64,000 bases of DNA, from NCBI GenBank assembly GCA_032871835.1, contig CM065296.1, positions 12,230,001 through 12,294,000 of the forward strand. The letters run 5' to 3'. The notes under the pieces are model-generated. The model had not been told where the DNA came from. It saw only the letters and a program-made list of their open reading frames with translations, and ran no database searches. The stretch comes from Dipteronia dyeriana. Taxonomy: Eukaryota > Streptophyta > Magnoliopsida > Sapindales > Sapindaceae. Positions 62,014 through 64,000 of the stretch are shown in pieces. Both the position numbers and the translations under genes were made by a program. Numbering within the stretch: the stretch's first letter is position 1; every line of letters begins with the position of its first letter.

Positions 62014-64000
62014 CTGCACCTCACAGAAAAATAGGCAATAAGGACATGAATACCTATTTTATTTAGTATAAGATGCTTGAAAAAATTAAACTAAGAACAA
62101 TAACATCTAACTACTAATCGGGATTAAAAATATTATTTTTTACATATATTCTTGCACCCTTGTCTCAAGGAGATGGTTACAATGTAGACATTCAACGTAA
62201 GTACCGGCATGGTAACGTAAGTCCACATTATGCATTCTCACATAATTTAAGCATATTAGGCTATTAATTTCAAACACTTCAGCATCTTCTAATCACGTTT
62301 CTATATCGATTCTCCAAATAAGAAGATTTAAACCTCAACTATAGAGCACAATGTGATTGCTCTAGAAGTGTAATTGCGGAAGTTACTGGGTTGACGGGCA
62401 TGGAAATTAAACCCCAAAGAGTAGCAATAAATTTCTACAAGTTATTAACAGTAAACACAAATGAAATTCATGTTTGTCCATGCCAAAAGTAGAACCATTC
62501 TTCAGATAGAGTGTACTAGAGGTGTAAGGCAAACATGTAACTCTTAATTAAGAGAACAAAGCAAGAAAACATAACAGAGAAAAATAATAAAATATATAAA
62601 AGTTTTTGTGGGGTAAGAAGGAATTTTTGACTACTCTCAAAATATAGTACATTCCGCACTCTTTGACTTATAATTTGGACTAAATGATAAAAAATCATAA
62701 AATAAAATAAAAAGTAAACTCGCTTTCCCCAGTAAAAACCTGTCTCCTGCTCCTCTGCATTATTTTATTTCATCAATATAGATACAATAAAAATTTGTTC
62801 CTCAGTTTTGTCTTTCATTTTCCTTGTCAAGATATCTCTGGTTATAAAATTGCACAAGAATGTGATTTACATTGTTTTTCCACCAGTGGATTCTTAAATC
62901 AATCACCTAACCAGACAATACGAAGAACACTGAAGTTTAAATAGTTAAAAGATTACAGAACAGCCTGTTCCTACTTTTCTATTTCTTCTCCAGGGCATAC
63001 CTTATGAAAAAAAGAAGGGAGCATAAACTAGAAATATTGGACTAAGAATGCATGTCATTCCTACAAAAATAAAATACAGATGATGCAACTAATAACCACC
63101 ACTAAGAATAAACATTGTTGTAACACTAAAATGAATACATTTGAGGTGCAGGCAATACTGCCAGTCAATAAGATTCTTCAACAGAAAGGAGAAGGACACC
63201 AGTACCTATACATTTACAGAATTTAGAGAGGAAAGCAAGTGTGGTTCCAACTTCCAATCTATTCTTTCCACCCTAAATTATTATCTACCTTAAAAGAACA
63301 TACATTTTTAGTAAGCAGCCTAAAATGTTGCCTCACTTGTGCATGATACATTACTATTGTCCTTTACATGCATAATTAATTTTTTTATGATGTAAAGAAA
63401 GCAGGAGAATGTCATGGGAAGGAGAGTACAATTACTAGCATTTTACTTTTGAAGATGTACAATTATTATGGGAGAACCTAGAAAGTAAATTTGGACAATT
63501 TTAAAACAGTTAGTACAATGAAAAATAATTGGGACTTTTTAAAATATTTAGCAAAGAAAAATTTTAGTTTTTTTTTTATTAAAAAAGAAAGAAAGCAGAG
63601 ACTTCAAGTTGTGCTTAACACATATCTCAATAAGTGGACATCCAAAAATGCACTTCAGGAATTCGGGGGGCATTCAGCAATAAATTGCAGCTCTCCCCTC
63701 AGTGTAACAGTTGATGCCCATAGTTAACTTCCTAACAAAGAATCAATAACCTTGGCCTGTTTTTTATTTCTTCTTAGAAGATCATAGCCTGTTTCCCTTC
63801 CAAATTAACAATGCACAAGAATGGTAGCCTAATTCAATAAACATTGATGCCTGACAGTTTTATAAAACTAGATCCACCTTAACAAATGATAGTATGTACT
63901 ATGTACTCTATGATTGATGCAAAGATGATTCTCAGAGCTTTACAATACTATTAACCCTTTTATAACTAATCAAGATACAGGACCAAAGGGGCATCCCACT
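62014..64000 (-). other. Intron of the glycine-rich gene running out of the window
   Basis: No exon-like glycine-rich or otherwise family-like coding stretch was found on the - strand. Exon 62013-61898 starts in codon phase 2 with an intact acceptor (GTGCAG), so the upstream exons must lie beyond 64000. Confidence 0.55.

Overview
This window is nuclear DNA of a flowering plant, most likely a eudicot. The evidence is multi-exon genes with short AT-rich introns, an oleosin gene, a plant-type CABIN1, an organellar GatC, a plant glycine-rich membrane protein and typical plant LTR retrotransposons. I cannot name the species. Exon boundaries were placed by hand from splice consensus, reading-frame continuity and remembered family sequence. 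No search was run.

Layout: (1) 1-3.5 kb is a decayed Mutator-like (MULE) relic. It has a transposase N-terminus on the + strand, a convergent DUF1985-type gene on the - strand, and flanks full of a CTCGAT motif. (2) 5154-5597 is an intact, intronless oleosin gene with RY and ABRE/G-box motifs upstream. (3) 6325-29744 is one 23.4-kb nested transposon block: a Ty3/gypsy element of the Tat type (dual RNase H, antisense 3' ORF; target duplication GATCT). A 2.2-kb solo LTR interrupts its gag (duplication GTCCT), and a full-length inverted Ty1/copia element interrupts its antisense gene (duplication TTCCA). All three insertions keep perfect 5-bp target duplications, so the order of events can be read directly. 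(4) 30889-42580 (+) is a 19-exon CABIN1 homologue of 1991 codons before the stop, apparently intact, with two GC-AG introns and a start codon that ends the first exon. (5) 43248-44862 (+) is a five-exon GatC gene. (6) 46483-62013 (-) holds the last 21 exons of a large glycine-rich membrane protein whose 5' end lies beyond the window.

The three genes on the right match, from memory, neighbouring Arabidopsis chromosome 4 loci (At4g32820, At4g32915, At4g32920). The block therefore looks like conserved microsynteny, while the oleosin and the repeats look like local context. The right-hand introns carry several non-autonomous DNA elements: a foldback element in CABIN1 and a Harbinger-like element nested in a second element in the glycine-rich gene.

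I found no convincing undescribed system. The points most worth checking are the paired GC-AG introns, the hairpin element inside the CABIN1 intron, CT repeats sitting directly on splice donors in two genes, the copia frameshift at the protease active site, and the unassigned antisense coding relic in CABIN1 intron 6.
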